A DNA stretch of 64,000 nucleotides from Mesorhizobium jarvisii. GTDB taxonomy: Bacteria > Pseudomonadota > Alphaproteobacteria > Rhizobiales > Rhizobiaceae. Where the stretch lies: the NCBI RefSeq assembly GCF_003601985.1, contig NZ_QZXA01000018.1, positions 1 through 64,000 of the forward strand, in the 5' to 3' direction. Shown one piece after another: positions 7,903 through 16,257 of this stretch. Positions within the stretch are counted from its first letter, which is position 1, and each line of letters begins with the position of its first letter. A model generated the notes under the pieces. That model ran no database searches. It worked only from the letters and a program-made list of their open reading frames with translations, and was not told the origin of the DNA. The position numbers and the translations under genes were made by a program.

Positions 7903-9198
7903 ATGTTTCTTCGCGTTTCTGCGAAATCTTTCCTTTTGGGTGCCGTTTCTGTAGTGGCTTTGATCTCCGCCGCGCATGCGGCTGATGTGGTGCAGCCGGT
8001 CGAGGCCTCCGGTTTCAACTGGAGCGGTGCTTATGTCGGCATCGGTGGCGGATTTGGCGCCAGCGTGCACAAGTTCAGCGTGGCGCCGATTGTCGACTTC
8101 AACGGTATCGGCGGCAATGGCGTCTTCGGCGAACTGACCGCTGGCTACGACTATATGGTCAATGAACGTTTCCTGCTCGGCGGCTTTATCGATGCCAATA
8201 TCGGCAATATCGGCCCGTCGATCAGCATTCCGGACGCCGATATCGACCTGACCAATGCCTACGGCTTCGACGTTGGCCTTCGCGCTGGCTACCTCCTCAA
8301 TCCAAGCACGCTCGGCTATGTGCTCGGCGGCTATAGCTGGCAGCATTTCAAGCTGGACGGGTCTGGAGATGCCGATGGGCTCGAATTCACCGAGAATCGT
8401 GGTGGCTATGTTCTCGGCGTGGGTATGGAAACCGTGCTGCGCGGTAACTGGACGCTGAAGACCGAGTATCGCTACGCGAACTATGGTGACAAGTCGGTTA
8501 TTGATTTTGGCGGAGGTTCTCTGAACGTCGAGCCGTCCACCCACACCTTCCATATCGCCGCCAACTATCGCTTCGGCGCTCAGAGCGGTGGCGGCGCCTC
8601 ATTTCCGGCCCCGACCTACAACTGGACCGGCTTCTATGTTGGTGGTGCGCTTGGCGCCGGCACGGCGGTTCACGACCTTGGCGTCGACCTTGGCGGCGGC
8701 GGCGCTCTCGATCTCAATGGCATTGGCAGCGAAGGCGTGCTCGGCGAAGCCAGCATTGGTTATGACTACGATTTCGGCAGCTGGGTTGCCGGTGTACAGC
8801 TCGATGGCAGCTATTCTGGAATTCGCTCCAAACTCGACATCCCTGGCGGCTCGATCAAGCTCGACAACGATTATGGCTTCGATGCTTTGGCCCGCGTTGG
8901 CGCCAAGGTCAACGAATCGACCCTTGCCTATGTCATCGGCGGCTACAGCTACCAGCATTTCGATCTGCACGCTTCGGACCCGGTCGGCGATATCATCGAT
9001 TGGAGCAAGAGCGGCTTCACGGTGGGTGGCGGCCTCGAAACAGCCGTCTCCAACAATGTGACGGTCGGCCTCGAATATCGCTATTCGCAATTCGCCAAGA
9101 AGGACTTCTCATCGGAATTTGGCGCACCGGATGGTACACTCACCGACAAAGCTTCGTTCCAGACCGTGCGCATCGGCGCGAAGTACAAGTTCAACTAA
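7903..9198 (+). CDS. outer-membrane protein made of two tandem Omp25/31-like beta-barrels
   Basis: A 431-residue protein from the ATG at 7903, seven bases after AGGGG. The frame is open from 7603, but that part overlaps the end of ald and its terminator, so it is excluded. Residues 1-24 are a signal peptide ending AAHA. Two homologous ~190-residue barrel domains follow. The first begins FNWSGAYVGIGGGFG near residue 37 and ends at HTFHIAANYRFG. The second begins YNWTGFYVGGALGAG near 239 and ends FQTVRIGAKYKFN with a C-terminal aromatic as barrels require. Matching segments include VLGGYSWQHF and VIGGYSYQHF. Single-domain members (Brucella Omp25/31, RopB) are about half this length, so this looks like an internal gene duplication. 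Confidence 0.85.
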   Translation: MFLRVSAKSFLLGAVSVVALISAAHAADVVQPVEASGFNWSGAYVGIGGGFGASVHKFSVAPIVDFNGIGGNGVFGELTAGYDYMVNERFLLGGFIDANIGNIGPSISIPDADIDLTNAYGFDVGLRAGYLLNPSTLGYVLGGYSWQHFKLDGSGDADGLEFTENRGGYVLGVGMETVLRGNWTLKTEYRYANYGDKSVIDFGGGSLNVEPSTHTFHIAANYRFGAQSGGGASFPAPTYNWTGFYVGGALGAGTAVHDLGVDLGGGGALDLNGIGSEGVLGEASIGYDYDFGSWVAGVQLDGSYSGIRSKLDIPGGSIKLDNDYGFDALARVGAKVNESTLAYVIGGYSYQHFDLHASDPVGDIIDWSKSGFTVGGGLETAVSNNVTVGLEYRYSQFAKKDFSSEFGAPDGTLTDKASFQTVRIGAKYKFN

Positions 9199-9221
9199 AA
9201 GCCCTCCAGGCTAAAGTTGCG

Positions 9222-9252
9222 GCCCGCCGGCCTAGCCGGCGGGCTCTTTTTT
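9222..9252 (+). terminator. Rho-independent terminator of the tandem-barrel porin gene
   Basis: A perfect ten-base stem GCCCGCCGGC / GCCGGCGGGC with a three-base loop is followed by TCTTTTTT. It starts 24 bases after the stop codon. The stem closely resembles the ald terminator. Confidence 0.88.
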
Positions 9253-9430
9253 GCGTTGAAGGCTTTTGCGCAGAACCCAAGGCAACAAAAAAGCGGAGCC
9301 AAAGCCCCGCTTCCTCGATATCGAGATCGCCGCCGGTTCATCCGCGGTCGGCCAATCTATCGACACTCGCGTTCTATCCGACCTATGCGACGGGAGTACG
9401 ACAGGCTTCCTGGGCGCAATCCTTTGCGTT

Positions 9431-9898
9431 TCAGGCTCGCTCAATCCGGCACTGGTAGCAGTTGTTACGCGCCGAGCGGACATGCACGTAGGCGATGTCA
9501 TCGCGCTCGAACAAGGTCTCGGCCCGTGCCGCAATTGCGTCGGTAGGAATGACCCCGCCACTGCCGTAGACGATTCGATCATCCCTGCCATAGCCGCGCA
9601 CGATGTAGTCCGGGCTTTCGAGGACCTCGGGAAGCAATTCGGTCTCGGCCGCACGCTCGCACTCTTCCGCATGCAGAAAGATCGGCCCGGTTTCGGCATA
9701 GGGCTGAAGCTCCGGAAAGGGGCGGTAGGCAAGAATGAGATAGGCATCGCCGGCGGCGATGTTCTTCAGGCAATGGCGGCAAGGCATGCCGTCGCCGTCG
9801 GAAATCCTCAGCTCTGGCGTCTGGCCGTAAGCATCGGGACCGCCGCGTTGCAGCGTCCTGACTTGTTCGCTGGGGAGCGCTTTGAACTGAATGGCCAT
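9431..9898 (-). CDS. DUF1203 domain protein
   Basis: 155 residues preceded by GGAGGT. The sequence matches my memory of DUF1203 proteins: MAIQFKALPSEQVRTLQRGG at the start, CRHCLKNIAAGDAYLILAYR with a CxxC pair, TGPIFLHAEECERA, and a C-terminal YVHVRSARNNCYQCRIER. The regularly placed Cys and His residues suggest metal binding, but the function is not known. It is transcribed alone, between the porin terminator and an OmpA-domain gene. Confidence 0.8.
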   Translation of the reverse strand: MAIQFKALPSEQVRTLQRGGPDAYGQTPELRISDGDGMPCRHCLKNIAAGDAYLILAYRPFPELQPYAETGPIFLHAEECERAAETELLPEVLESPDYIVRGYGRDDRIVYGSGGVIPTDAIAARAETLFERDDIAYVHVRSARNNCYQCRIERA

Positions 9899-9976
9899 GG
9901 TGAAAACCTCCGGTTTGCTGACCGGAAATTATGTGGTCGGGCCAATGCTTCCCACCCGATTCTTGCCAAGGCATAG

Positions 9977-10003
9977 AGGGACCGATCCGATGTCGGTCCC
10001 TCC
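9977..10003. terminator. stem-loop downstream of the OmpA-domain gene
   Basis: A perfect ten-base stem GAGGGACCGA / TCGGTCCCTC with a seven-base loop lies about 75 bases past the stop of the minus-strand gene at 10079. There is no clear T-run on either side, so it may be a weak terminator or an mRNA-stabilising hairpin. Confidence 0.4.
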
Positions 10004-10078
10004 CATAGATCAAAAGCATCATCGATAGCGCCAGCCGATTAAAATACGCCAGTTCATTAAAGTTGACCGAACCCTGGT

Positions 10079-10636
10079 TCACCGAATGAAATCGTCGAAG
10101 CGTCGCAATGTCACCCTGCGATTCCGCCAGTTTTCGTTCTGCGTCGGCACGAGCAGGAACTCCTCGCCGTAGCCAACGGTTTCCAGGGCATAGCCGGGCA
10201 CGCCGAATTCGCGCACCAGCGTGCGTTTCAACGAAGCGGCCCGTTGTTCGGACAGGATCTGGTTCGACTGGAAGGAACCGACGGCATCGGTATGCCCTTC
10301 GATCAGCACGCGGGCGCCGGGATCGCGGCGCAGGATGCGCTGCAGCGCGTCGGCGATATTCTCGATCTTGTCGTATTGCGAACTGGAAATAGCGGCCGAG
10401 CCAAAAGCGAAATTGATCGACTGGATGTCGATCGAGCGCGCCATGCGGCGCAAATCCGGCCGGCGCTTGAATTCGCGGATGGTGACACGCTCGTTCGGCC
10501 GCAACTTCACCCGGGGCGTCGCCTCGAGCTTGCGCTCGATCGTCGCGGCCGAAGGCGTCGTCGCCTGGGCGGCGGCAAGGCTCGGCATGGCGATCGCTGC
10601 GATCAGCGCGACGACAAGTGTACGGCGTGTCAGCAT
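10079..10636 (-). CDS. secreted OmpA/MotB-domain protein
   Basis: 185 residues. Residues 1-23 (MLTRRTLVVALIAAIAMPSL then AAAQ) are a signal peptide. A basic linker follows, and from about residue 70 there is an OmpA-like peptidoglycan-binding domain: IDIQSINFAFGSAAISSSQY, VLIEGHTDAVGSFQSNQILS, SEQRAASLKRTLVREFGV and NRRVTLRRF. The conserved GHTD and NRRV residues bind diaminopimelate in peptidoglycan. There is no barrel and no lipobox, so it is probably a periplasmic wall-binding protein. It is monocistronic by spacing. Confidence 0.85.
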   Translation of the reverse strand: MLTRRTLVVALIAAIAMPSLAAAQATTPSAATIERKLEATPRVKLRPNERVTIREFKRRPDLRRMARSIDIQSINFAFGSAAISSSQYDKIENIADALQRILRRDPGARVLIEGHTDAVGSFQSNQILSEQRAASLKRTLVREFGVPGYALETVGYGEEFLLVPTQNENWRNRRVTLRRFDDFIR

Positions 10637-10752
10637 GTCTATCCTCCTTCGGCCTCAGCCGCATTGATGATGCGGGCAAGATGCCAAAGGCAGGCTGAAG
10701 CGCCGATGAACGGCCGGTTCAGGTTCCGGCCGATTTCGGATTCCAGCTGAAA

Positions 10753-11325
10753 TCAGGGCCGCATGACGCTGGCCGAGCGCTCGGCGAAAGGCAGCGGATG
10801 CACGACCTCCTTCTTCTGCGCGACCGGCTTGAAGCCGAGCTTCTGGTAGAGCGGCAGAGCCGCCGGATGGTCCAGCGTGCAGGTCTGCACCGTCACTCGT
10901 TTTGGCCCATACGACCAGGCGGCTGAAATCGCCGAACCCAGGAACCAGCGGCCAATGCCTTGCCCGGTGGCATGTTCCATCATGCCGAAATAGGCGAGTT
11001 CGACTTCATCAGGCAGATGCGGCTTGAGGTCAAAGAAGCCGGCTGGCGCGCCGTCGAGGTAGAGCACCCTGATGTCACGGTCCTCGCGGTGGATGCCGGC
11101 CGAAAGCTCCTCATCGTCCAGCCTGAGAACATTCACCCAATGCCATTTGCGCCCGACCCGGTCCATCAAATAGCGATAGAAATGCAAGGGGATGTCCTTG
11201 GTCTTCAACAGCGCGACCTGGCGGTTGTAGGGCACTGGCGGGGAGACCGCAGGGGGGGCATGCATTTCGAGAAAAGTCACGGTGACTTCAATGTCCTGCA
11301 GCACACCGTTTTCCATCGCGTTCAT
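10753..11325 (-). CDS. GNAT-family N-acetyltransferase
   Basis: 190 residues. The acetyl-CoA-binding motif A is visible as ATGQGIGRWFLGSAISAAW (Q/R-x-x-G-x-G/A pattern), followed by TCTLDHPAALPLYQKLGFKP, the standard GNAT motif B. The substrate is unknown. The start overlaps the stop of the sulfurtransferase by four bases (ATGA), so translation is coupled to it and the gene is the last of the cysK-alaX-sseA operon. Confidence 0.82.
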   Translation of the reverse strand: MNAMENGVLQDIEVTVTFLEMHAPPAVSPPVPYNRQVALLKTKDIPLHFYRYLMDRVGRKWHWVNVLRLDDEELSAGIHREDRDIRVLYLDGAPAGFFDLKPHLPDEVELAYFGMMEHATGQGIGRWFLGSAISAAWSYGPKRVTVQTCTLDHPAALPLYQKLGFKPVAQKKEVVHPLPFAERSASVMRP

Positions 11326-12218
11326 TCCTTGCTGGCCTTGGCGGGGCCGGTCTTAGCGGGGCCGGCCGTCGCGGGGCCGGTCACGACAGGCGTGTCGGAG
11401 AGCCCGCCCCATTCCGTCCATGAGCCGTCATAAAGCCTGTTGTCGGTGTGGCCAAGCGTCTCCAGCGCGAGCGTAACCACCGCGGCGGTGACACCGGAGC
11501 CGCAAGATGTGATGACGGGCTTCGACAGGTCGATGCCGGCGTCCTCGATCACCTTGCGCAAACGGTCCTTCGACAACAGCATGCCGTTTTCCGACAGTGC
11601 GGAGTACGGCACGTTGCGTGCGCCCGGCATATGGCCGGAGCGGATCCCCGCGCGCGGCTCGGGCTCGACGCCGGTGAAGCGGCCGGATCCACGGGCATCG
11701 GCAATCTGGCTGGCGCCGGTCTCGACGATCCGGCGCATGTCGGCGAGGCTGGCGACGCGGCCGGCGTCGAAGTCGGCATGGAACACGCTTGGCGCGATCT
11801 TCGTCGGCTCGGACGTTACCGGGCGGCCGGCCGCCTTCCAAGCGTCGAAACCGCCATCCAGAATATAGGTCTGGAAAACACCCATGATGCGGAACATCCA
11901 CCATGCCCGGGGTGCCGAGAAGAAACCCGGACCATCATAGACGACAATGGTGTCGTCGGCGGACACGCCCATCGCACCGACATATTGCGCGAAATGCTGA
12001 GGCGAAGGCAGCGTGTGCGGCAAGGCAGCGTCGGGATCCGACACCGCGTCCTGATCCAGGAAGCGGGCGCCTGGAATGTGGGCGGCATTATATTCGGCGC
12101 GCGCGCCGCGCTTCTGCGCCGGCAGGTACCAGGACGCGTCCACGATGGTCAGGCCGGGCTCGCCCAGGCGCGCCTGCAGCCAGTCCGCATCGACGGTGAA
12201 AGGACTGTCTTCGGCCAT
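11322..12218 (-). CDS. sseA: 3-mercaptopyruvate / thiosulfate sulfurtransferase (two rhodanese domains)
   Basis: Transfers sulfane sulfur from 3-mercaptopyruvate (or thiosulfate) to a thiol or cyanide. It has 298 residues in two rhodanese domains. The inactive N-terminal domain carries LTIVDASWYLP and YDGPGFFSAPRAWWMFRIMG. The C-terminal domain carries the active loop CGSGVTAAVV, and the Gly/Ser loop favours mercaptopyruvate. After the domain ends (WTEWGGLSDTPVV) comes an unusual low-complexity tail of T/A-G-P-A repeats. It lies 38 bases after alaX and overlaps the GNAT gene, which places it in a sulfur/cysteine operon. Confidence 0.92.
   Translation of the reverse strand: MAEDSPFTVDADWLQARLGEPGLTIVDASWYLPAQKRGARAEYNAAHIPGARFLDQDAVSDPDAALPHTLPSPQHFAQYVGAMGVSADDTIVVYDGPGFFSAPRAWWMFRIMGVFQTYILDGGFDAWKAAGRPVTSEPTKIAPSVFHADFDAGRVASLADMRRIVETGASQIADARGSGRFTGVEPEPRAGIRSGHMPGARNVPYSALSENGMLLSKDRLRKVIEDAGIDLSKPVITSCGSGVTAAVVTLALETLGHTDNRLYDGSWTEWGGLSDTPVVTGPATAGPAKTGPAKASKE
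11338..11383. repeat. short GC repeats encoding the SseA tail
   Basis: The unit GCGGGGCCGGTC, or a one-base variant, occurs three times in tandem with short spacers at about 11341, 11357 and 11371. Each encodes a GPA-type step of the C-terminal tail of SseA. Slippage could change tail length between strains. Confidence 0.6.
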
Positions 12219-12256
12219 TCTGGTTCTTTCTGTTCCGGGTAGGGCTAGGTTGCGTG

Positions 12257-13003
12257 TCAGGCGGCCGGCATCGGGCCGAAACGAATGCGGAAGCGCCTGT
12301 TCTCACGGCCCTTCTTTTCGATCTTGCCGATGTGGATTTCACCGATTTCGCCGGTGCTTTTCACGTGCGTGCCACCACAGGGCTGGCTATCGACCGCGCC
12401 ATTCTCACCAATGCAGACCAGGCGGATCTTGCCGGTGCCGACCGGCGGCAGGACATTCTTCGACTTGACCAGGCCTGGGTTCGCGGCGAGTTCCTCGTCG
12501 CTGATCAGCCTGGTGAAAATCGGATGATCGGCGCGCACCAGATCCATCAGGCTCGCGGTGACCTCTTCCTTCGAGAAGCTGGCGTCCGGAATGTCGAAAT
12601 CGACCCGGCTATCGTCCTCGGAAACCGCCGCACCGGTGATCGGAAACGGGCAAACGACGGTAAGCAGATGGCAAGCCGCGTGCATGCGCATCAACAGGTG
12701 CCGACGTTCCCAGTCTATCGCGAGTTTGACCTTCTCGCCAACCGCCAGGGCCGCCTGCTCCGGCGCCGGCACGTGGATGATCTCGTCCTTGGTCTCACCT
12801 GTGATGGTGGCGGCAATGACGATGCGGCTGCCGTCGGCACGTTCGAGATAGCCGGTATCGCCCGGCTGGCCACCCGAGGTGGCGTAGAAGATCGTCCGAT
12901 CGAAAATGATGCCGCCACGATCATTGACGGCAGCAACCGCCGCATCCGCCATGGCGAGATAGGCATCGTCGCGAAACAGCGCTTCCGTCTTGTGCGCCAT
13001 CAT
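12257..13003 (-). CDS. alaX: AlaX-type alanyl-tRNA editing protein
   Basis: A free-standing editing domain that hydrolyses Ser- or Gly-tRNA(Ala) (family knowledge). It has 248 residues from the ATG at 13003, whose ATGA overlaps the cysK stop; a second ATG at 13000 is equally possible. The long upstream extension of the frame runs inside cysK and is not real. Zinc/editing motifs are visible: MHAACHLL (HxxxH) and SQPCGGTHVKSTGEIG (CxxxH), plus the N-terminal DRTIFYATSGGQPGDTG. Overlap with cysK ties tRNA proofreading to cysteine synthesis, whose substrate pathway begins with serine. Confidence 0.9.
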   Translation of the reverse strand: MMAHKTEALFRDDAYLAMADAAVAAVNDRGGIIFDRTIFYATSGGQPGDTGYLERADGSRIVIAATITGETKDEIIHVPAPEQAALAVGEKVKLAIDWERRHLLMRMHAACHLLTVVCPFPITGAAVSEDDSRVDFDIPDASFSKEEVTASLMDLVRADHPIFTRLISDEELAANPGLVKSKNVLPPVGTGKIRLVCIGENGAVDSQPCGGTHVKSTGEIGEIHIGKIEKKGRENRRFRIRFGPMPAA

Positions 13004-14034
13004 GCGACCTTTTCGAAAGGCACCGAAATCTTGCTCTGCAGTTCCATCCAGCCCGGCACCGGGAGATTCTTCTCGCGCAGGAATTCCGGATTGAACAGCT
13101 TCGACTGGTAGCGCGTGCCGTAGTCGCAAAGAATGGTCACGATGGTGTGGCCGGGGCCCAATTCCCTGGCAAGCCGGATGGCGCCGGCAATGTTGATGCC
13201 GGTCGAGCCGCCGACGCACAGGCCTTCTTCCTGGATCAGGTCGAAGACGATCGGCAGCGCGTCCTCGTCCTTGATCTGGAACGAGAAATCCGGCGTGAAC
13301 CCTTCGAGATTGGCGGTAATACGCCCTTGCCCGATGCCTTCGGTGATCGAACTGCCTTCGGACTTCAATTCGCCGCTGGTGTAGAAACTGTAGAGCGCGG
13401 CGCCAAGCGGGTCGGCAAGCGCGATTTTCACATCCTTGTTCTTGGCCTTCAGCCCGAAAGCGACGCCGGCCAGCGTGCCGCCGGAACCCACCGCCGAGAC
13501 GAAACCGTCAACCTTGCCGCCGGTCTGAGCCCAGATTTCTTCCGCCGTGGTGCGGATATGCCCATCGCGGTTGGCGACGTTGTCGAACTGGTTGGCCCAG
13601 ATGGCGCCGTTGGGCTCGGTCCTCGCCATCTGCTCGGCCAGCCGTCCCGACAGTTTCACGTAATTGTTGGGGTTCTTGTAGGGCACGGCCGGCACCTCGA
13701 TCAGCTCGGCGCCGAGCAACCGGATCGTGTCCTTCTTCTCCTGGCTCTGCGTATCGGGAATGACGATGACCGTGCGATAACCCAGCGCCTTGGCGACCAG
13801 CGTCAGCCCGATGCCCGTATTGCCCGCCGTTCCCTCGACGATGACGCCACCCGGCTTCAACAGGCCGCGCCGTTCGGCGTCGCGGATGATGAAAAGGCCG
13901 GCGCGATCCTTGACCGATTGCCCCGGATTCATGAATTCGGCCTTGCCCAGGATCTCGCAGCCGGTTTCTTCGGACGCTTTGTTAAGGCGGATCAGAGGCG
14001 TGTTGCCGATCACGTCGATCACAGAACGGGGCAT
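13000..14034 (-). CDS. cysK: cysteine synthase A (O-acetylserine sulfhydrylase)
   Basis: A PLP enzyme that makes L-cysteine from O-acetylserine and sulfide. It has 344 residues, slightly longer than the ~320 typical. The PLP lysine lies in FMNPGQSVKDRAGLFII. The phosphate/substrate loop is EGTAGNTGIGLTLVAKALGY, and the C-terminal GGSTGINIAGA binds the PLP phosphate or pyridine. It is the first gene of a coupled set cysK-alaX-sseA-GNAT, with about 225 bases upstream before the divergent SDR gene. Confidence 0.93.
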   Translation of the reverse strand: MPRSVIDVIGNTPLIRLNKASEETGCEILGKAEFMNPGQSVKDRAGLFIIRDAERRGLLKPGGVIVEGTAGNTGIGLTLVAKALGYRTVIVIPDTQSQEKKDTIRLLGAELIEVPAVPYKNPNNYVKLSGRLAEQMARTEPNGAIWANQFDNVANRDGHIRTTAEEIWAQTGGKVDGFVSAVGSGGTLAGVAFGLKAKNKDVKIALADPLGAALYSFYTSGELKSEGSSITEGIGQGRITANLEGFTPDFSFQIKDEDALPIVFDLIQEEGLCVGGSTGINIAGAIRLARELGPGHTIVTILCDYGTRYQSKLFNPEFLREKNLPVPGWMELQSKISVPFEKVA

Positions 14035-14260
14035 TCAAGATTCCTTGTGTGCATGCGCCGAAACCCTAGAAACCCGAAGCTTCGGTTTCAAGGCAAGAAT
14101 TCACCTGGTCCAGTCGCATTTCCGGCACTGCTGTGCGTCTACACCCCTTGCAGCCTGCTCGATATCCCAAAGTTCATTTGCACCCGTGGTCGAAAAGCAC
14201 TCTTTTCATTCGATTTCCTGACCGCTAGAGCAAGGCACCAACAACTCGGCAGGGCGCAAC

Positions 14261-15082
14261 ATGACACTCTATCGGGCCGATCCGGAACACGGCGTCGCCT
14301 GGGTCACGGGCGGCAGCAGCGGCATCGGCCGCTCGCTGGCCAGGGATCTGGCGTCACGGGGCTATACGGTGGCCGTAACGGCACTGGACGATGATCCGAT
14401 CGACACGCTCATCGTCGAGACCGCGCAGATGCCGGGCAGCGTCACCGCCTTTCCCTGTGACGTCACGGATGAGCCGCGCATGGCAAGAACGGTGGCCGCG
14501 ATCGAGAGCGAACTCGGCCCCATCGTGCTCGCCGTCTTCAATGCCGGAAACTACATTTCGACGCCTGGAGAGGCTCTGGTCGTCAAGGACTTTCGCCGGT
14601 CCTTCGAGGTCAACTATTTCGGCATCATCAACGGCCTGGTGCCGGTCGTGGAGTATATGCGCGTGCGGTCGCGCGGCCACGTCGTGCTGGTCGGATCGGT
14701 CACCGCCTATTTCGGCTGGCCAACCACGGCCGCCTATGGTGGCACCAAGGCGGCGATCAACATCCTGGCCGAGTCACTGAAGTATGATTTCGACAAGATG
14801 AACATCCGCGTCCAGGTGATAAACCCCGGTTTTGTCGACACGCCGCTGACCGAAAAGAATATGCTGCCAATGCCAGGCCTGATGCCGGTCACCCGGGCAA
14901 CACGCCGCATGGTGAAGGCTATCAAATCCGGCGGCTTCGAAACCACGTTTCCTTACCGCACGAGCTGGCCACTGAAATTTCTCGCCATGTTGCCGAGGCC
15001 GATAAGCCGATGGGTGATCATCTTGATGACCAGTTGGAAGGCAAGGCCGCTGCATTACGAGCGCAAGCCACCCAACGAATAG
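14261..15082 (+). CDS. short-chain dehydrogenase/reductase (SDR)
   Basis: An NAD(P)-dependent oxidoreductase of 273 residues. The coenzyme motif is VTGGSSGIGRSLARDLASRG (TGxxxGIG), with NAG at FNAGNYIS. The catalytic Ser and the Y-x-x-x-K pair lie in VGSVTAYFGWPTTAAYGGTK. The C-terminus has a hydrophobic stretch (WPLKFLAMLPRPISRWVIIL) that may associate with membrane, as in SDRs acting on lipids. The substrate cannot be named. It is followed after 93 bases by a hydrolase gene on the same strand. Confidence 0.9.
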   Translation: MTLYRADPEHGVAWVTGGSSGIGRSLARDLASRGYTVAVTALDDDPIDTLIVETAQMPGSVTAFPCDVTDEPRMARTVAAIESELGPIVLAVFNAGNYISTPGEALVVKDFRRSFEVNYFGIINGLVPVVEYMRVRSRGHVVLVGSVTAYFGWPTTAAYGGTKAAINILAESLKYDFDKMNIRVQVINPGFVDTPLTEKNMLPMPGLMPVTRATRRMVKAIKSGGFETTFPYRTSWPLKFLAMLPRPISRWVIILMTSWKARPLHYERKPPNE

Positions 15083-15175
15083 GATGCCCACAGGATTGGT
15101 GGTGTGGCTGCCTGAACGGCCGTTGCCTGTTCATGGCCACCACCATAGGCTTGTTGTTGTTGCGTGGAGTCTGCG

Positions 15176-16150
15176 ATGGGGCGACGGATCGTGCTTGCTG
15201 TGCTGGCCCTGGTCGCCGTCCTTGCATTGGCCTTCGTCCTCGGTCCGCGCGTTCCCGTCGACACCACGATCCGCTTCGATCCTTCCGTCGTCGGTGACGA
15301 TCCGCAGGCCTATGTGGCAAAGGTGGAGGCCGCCGTGCCCGGTATCCGCGACGGGCTGGAGAAGGAGATCGTCTGGGCCAATCCCATGGTGCATGCCAAG
15401 ACGCCGCTGTCGATCGTCTACATCCACGGTTTCTCGGCTTCGAAGGGCGAGGTCCGCCCCCTGCCCGACGACGTGGCCGACCTGCTCGACGCAAATCTCT
15501 TCTACACCCGCCTGACCGGTCACGGGCAGGACGGCGCGGCGATGACGCAAGGCAGCGTCAATGCCTGGATCAACGACTATGAGGAAGCGCTCGCCATCGG
15601 CCGCGCCATCGGCGACAAGGTGATCGTCATCTCGACCTCGACCGGCGGCTCGCTGGCGGCATGGGCGGCTACGCAGCCCGCGGCATCGAATGGGGTGGCT
15701 GCCATTGCATTCATCTCGCCCAATTTCGGTGTGAAGGCATCCGGCGCCGAGATCCTGACCATGCCCTGGGGCAAACAGATCGCCGAACTCGTGATCGGCA
15801 AGGAGCGCAGTTTTGTGGCGCGCAACGCGCTGCACGAGAAGTTCTGGACCATCAAATATCCGGTTGCCGCGACGCTGCCGATGCAAGCGTTGACGGAACT
15901 CGCCTACAGGGCGCCGGTGGAGAAGGCTGATATCCCGGCTTTGTTCATCTTCTCGGATTCGGACAAAGTGGTGCGGCCAGACCGCACCCGCGAAATCGCA
16001 GGGCGCTGGGGCGCACCGCACGAGCTGGTGCCGGTCGACGACACCGGCGACCCGGACAACCATGTCATTGCCGGCGACGTGCTGTCGCCATCGACCACGG
16101 CATTTCTCGCGCAACGGATTGCCGTCTGGGTCGAGGCGGTGGCGAAGTAG
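15176..16150 (+). CDS. alpha/beta-hydrolase with N-terminal membrane anchor
   Basis: 324 residues from the ATG at 15176, six bases after GGAG. A GTG four codons earlier is also open. Residues 4-24 (RIVLAVLALVAVLALAFVLG) form a signal anchor. The oxyanion segment is YIHGFSASKGEV and the nucleophile Ser is probably in ISTSTGGSLAAW. A late acidic segment (LFIFSDSDKVVRPDRT) and DNHVIAGD with the catalytic His complete the triad. It resembles lipase/esterase-like hydrolases, but the substrate is unknown. It ends in a strong hairpin shared with the convergent helicase gene. Confidence 0.82.
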   Translation: MGRRIVLAVLALVAVLALAFVLGPRVPVDTTIRFDPSVVGDDPQAYVAKVEAAVPGIRDGLEKEIVWANPMVHAKTPLSIVYIHGFSASKGEVRPLPDDVADLLDANLFYTRLTGHGQDGAAMTQGSVNAWINDYEEALAIGRAIGDKVIVISTSTGGSLAAWAATQPAASNGVAAIAFISPNFGVKASGAEILTMPWGKQIAELVIGKERSFVARNALHEKFWTIKYPVAATLPMQALTELAYRAPVEKADIPALFIFSDSDKVVRPDRTREIAGRWGAPHELVPVDDTGDPDNHVIAGDVLSPSTTAFLAQRIAVWVEAVAK

Positions 16151-16161
16151 GTGCGCAGACG

Positions 16162-16198
16162 GAAAGGGCGGCCGAAGCATCGCTTCGGCCGCCCTTTC
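16162..16198. terminator. long bidirectional terminator hairpin between hydrolase and helicase genes
   Basis: A perfect 17-base stem (GAAAGGGCGGCCGAAGC and its complement) with a three-base ATC loop lies between two convergent genes. The A-rich left end and T-rich right end allow termination in both directions. Confidence 0.8.
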
Positions 16199-16257
16199 TC
16201 TAATCGGTCAGGCAACCAGCCAAGCGCTAAGACTTGGCCGACCGCGACGAGGCTTGG

